NCBI RefSeq assembly: GCF_044457565.1
Contig: NZ_JBITGZ010000001.1
Coordinates: forward strand, 124,001 to 188,000
DNA length: 64,000 nucleotides
Source: Kitasatospora sp044457565
GTDB taxonomy: Bacteria; Actinomycetota; Actinomycetes; Streptomycetales; Streptomycetaceae
Direction of reading: 5' to 3'
A program made the position numbers and the translations under genes. The notes beneath the pieces were generated by a model. That model did no database searches, was not told where the DNA came from, and saw only the letters and a program-made list of their open reading frames with translations. Positions 62,408 to 64,000 of the stretch are shown piece after piece. Each line of letters starts with the position of its first letter. Position 1 is the stretch's first letter.

Positions 62408-62513
62408 CCGGTAGTTCGGTGCGTCGAGGTGTTGGAGCACCCCGCCCTGGCGATCATAGGAAAGTCGGCCGACAACGCCCGACCGGCCGACGACACGACA
62501 GGGAGGCAGCCCG

Positions 62514-62837
62514 ATGGCATGGGCCCTGGTGATCCTCGCCGGCCTGCTGGAGACCGGCTTCGCGATCAACCTCAAACTCAGCGAGGGTTTCACCAAGCTC
62601 TGGCCGACCATCGGGTTCTGCGCGTTCGCCCTCGGCAGCTTCGGCCTGCTCACCCTCTCCCTCAGGACCCTGCCGGTGGGCAGCGCCTACGCGGTCTGGA
62701 CCGGCATCGGCGCGGCCGGCACCGCGATCTACGGCATGGTCTTCCTGGAGGAGTCCTCCTCGACGCTCAAGCTGGTCTCGATCACCCTGGTCATCGCGGG
62801 CGTCGTCGGGCTCCAGCTGAGCGGCAGCGGGCACTGA
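62514..62837 (+). CDS. SMR family exporter, guanidinium (Gdx/SugE)-like
   Basis: 107 residues with four spans. Glu13 (GLLETGFA) is the proton/substrate site; NLKLSEGFTKLWPT and LPVGSAYAVWTGIGAAGTAI fit the SugE/Gdx branch better than the drug-exporting EmrE branch. Only one gene is present, so it works as a dual-topology dimer. GGGAGG stands 8 bases before the ATG. No guanidine riboswitch was seen in the 106 bases upstream. Confidence 0.88.
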   Translation: MAWALVILAGLLETGFAINLKLSEGFTKLWPTIGFCAFALGSFGLLTLSLRTLPVGSAYAVWTGIGAAGTAIYGMVFLEESSSTLKLVSITLVIAGVVGLQLSGSGH

Positions 62838-62913
62838 CCACTCCCGGATTCCACCCTGTTCCGGCAGGCGAGCCCGACTGTCGGGATCGGGGGTCGCTCG
62901 CTACTGTTCGACC

Positions 62914-63711
62914 ATGGCCGACTACCACGACGATCTCCGACTCGCCCACGTCCTCGCCGACTCCGCGGACTCGGTCACCCTGGAGCGCTTCAAGGCGCTG
63001 GATCTCAAGATCGAGACCAAGCCCGACCTCACCCCGGTCAGCGACGCCGACAAGGCCGCCGAGGAGCATGTGCGCGGTGTCCTCCAGCGTGCCCGCCCCC
63101 GGGACGCGGTGATGGGTGAGGAGTTCGGCCTCCAGGGCACCGGCCCGCGCCGCTGGGTGATCGACCCGATCGACGGCACCAAGAACTACATCCGCGGCGT
63201 GCCCGTCTGGGCGACCCTGATCGCGCTGCTGGAGGTCGGGCCCGACGGCGTCGAGGAGCCGGTGGTCGGCATCGTCTCGGCCCCCGCGCTCAACCGCCGC
63301 TGGTGGGCGGCCAAGGACCTCGGCGCGTACGCCGGGCGCAGCCTGGCCAAGGCGAACCGGATCCAGGTCTCCCGGGTGTCCCGGATCGAGGACGCCTCGT
63401 TCTCCTACTCCTCGCTCTCCGGCTGGGAGGAGCGCGGACGCCTGGACGCCTTCCTCGACCTCACCCGGTCGTGCTGGCGCACCCGCGCCTACGGGGACTT
63501 CTGGTCGTACATGATGGTCGCCGAGGGTGCGGTGGACATCGCGGCCGAGCCCGAGCTGAGCCTGTGGGACATGGCCGCCAACGCCGTCATCGTCCAGGAG
63601 GCCGGCGGCCGCTTCACCGGCCTGGACGGCATTCCGGGCCCCGGGGGTGCCGACGCGGTCGCCTCCAACGGCATCCTGCACGAGGAGGCCCTGCGCCGCC
63701 TGACCGTCTGA
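62914..63711 (+). CDS. hisN: Histidinol-phosphatase, inositol monophosphatase family
   Basis: 265 residues; the last-but-one step of histidine synthesis in actinobacteria. Metal motifs GEEFG near 69, DPIDGTKNYIRGVP near 90 and WDMAANAVIVQEAGG near 218 are intact. IMPase-type histidinol-phosphatases (HisN) share this pattern; a general inositol-phosphatase role is the alternative. ATG 62914. A strong terminator follows. Confidence 0.9.
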   Translation: MADYHDDLRLAHVLADSADSVTLERFKALDLKIETKPDLTPVSDADKAAEEHVRGVLQRARPRDAVMGEEFGLQGTGPRRWVIDPIDGTKNYIRGVPVWATLIALLEVGPDGVEEPVVGIVSAPALNRRWWAAKDLGAYAGRSLAKANRIQVSRVSRIEDASFSYSSLSGWEERGRLDAFLDLTRSCWRTRAYGDFWSYMMVAEGAVDIAAEPELSLWDMAANAVIVQEAGGRFTGLDGIPGPGGADAVASNGILHEEALRRLTV

Positions 63712-63734
63712 GCCGCGAGCCCCCGGACATGGGT

Positions 63735-63776
63735 GCGGGCCCGCTGCGACCGGCGGTCCGGTCGCGGCGGGCCCGC
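63735..63776. terminator. Bidirectional terminator between hisN and catalase
   Basis: A 19-bp stem (63735-63753 with 63758-63776, one G-U pair) and 4-base loop lie between the two convergent genes. Confidence 0.85.
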
Positions 63777-63793
63777 TGCTCTTGGGAGTGCCG

Positions 63794-64000
63794 CTACTGC
63801 TGCGCCTGCTTGCGCAGCTCGCGCACCGCCGCCTCCAGGCGCCGGCCGTAGTCGGCGTCGGCCCGGCGGAAGTTCTCGATCGCCCGCTCGACGATGTCGT
63901 CGCGGTCGGCGGAGACCTTGGCGATGAAGCCGGCCAGGTTGGCGATCAGGCGGGCCTTCTCGTCCTCGCCGAAGAGGCGGTAGAGGTTGCCGGCCTGGAC
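63794..64000 (-). CDS. Catalase, C-terminal fragment (runs off the window)
   Basis: 68 residues are visible, ending at a TAG (63796-63794). VQAGNLYRLFGEDEKARLIANLAGF and DIVERAIENFRRADADYGRRL are the conserved tail of clade-3 monofunctional heme catalases. The active site lies outside the window. It removes hydrogen peroxide; the promoter is not visible. Confidence 0.88.
   Translation of the reverse strand, partial: VQAGNLYRLFGEDEKARLIANLAGFIAKVSADRDDIVERAIENFRRADADYGRRLEAAVRELRKQAQQ

Noticed and set aside
62408..62513. Guanidine riboswitch before the SMR exporter
   Set aside because: None of the conserved guanidine-I, II or III elements could be found in the 106 bases.

Overview
This 64 kb window comes from the chromosome of a high-GC actinomycete in the Streptomycetaceae (Streptomyces or Kitasatospora). 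The GC content is very high, third codon positions are almost always G or C, and GTG or TTG starts are common. Lineage markers are present: a Ni superoxide dismutase with its maturation protease, WblE, a SigH/UshX-type sigma and anti-sigma pair, SigR/RsrA, a DasR-type GntR regulator with das sugar genes, and NrdAB behind a cobalamin riboswitch. From memory, the core order runs parallel, in reverse, to S. coelicolor genes of about SCO5281 down to SCO5208. This is therefore core chromosome with local rearrangements, not an imported island. No IS element, phage, CRISPR array, tRNA or rRNA was seen.

Layout. 1-11 kb: kgd (2-oxoglutarate dehydrogenase/decarboxylase), a membrane Ser/Thr kinase, a DUF6104 protein, a DUF4097-PadR operon with a palindromic operator, a quinone reductase and malic enzyme. 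11-16 kb: an amino-acid ABC transporter with two substrate-binding lipoproteins, one permease and one ATPase. 16-23 kb: a CGNR regulator, sodX/sodN, small enzymes, the UshX/SigH stress module, a lipid kinase and wblE. 23-34 kb: a promoter-to-terminator unit that looks like the sRNA scr5239, a PAS-type histidine kinase, and the aminosugar locus. That locus holds a SIS isomerase and a DasA paralogue facing dasA-dasB-dasC-dasD-dasR, with many DasR-like palindromes between them. 34-39 kb: a DUF3311 + MctP monocarboxylate transporter, a phosphatase, a GlxA-type AraC regulator and a GNAT enzyme.

39-46 kb holds a tightly overlapping four-gene minus-strand operon: a cellulose-synthase-like GT2, a GH26 lipoprotein and two GT-C (GT39-like) membrane glycosyltransferases. 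It is the best candidate in the window for an incompletely described system, probably an extracellular polysaccharide made and trimmed at the membrane. 47-51 kb: cobalamin riboswitch and nrdAB. 51-56 kb: peptide deformylase with a His-rich tail, a TPR protein, and a pair of HD-GYP membrane proteins, one canonical and one degenerate. 56-64 kb: rsrA-sigR with a recognisable SigR autoregulatory promoter, hydrolase, YedK-like SRAP, an M50-like protease, aroA, rsgA, a Gdx-like SMR exporter, hisN, and the 3' end of a catalase running off the right edge.

The recurring themes are carbon/nitrogen balance (kgd, malic enzyme, amino-acid and aminosugar uptake, DasR), redox and stress control (SigR, SigH, WblE, SodN, catalase), and the cell surface (GT operon, HD-GYP pair).
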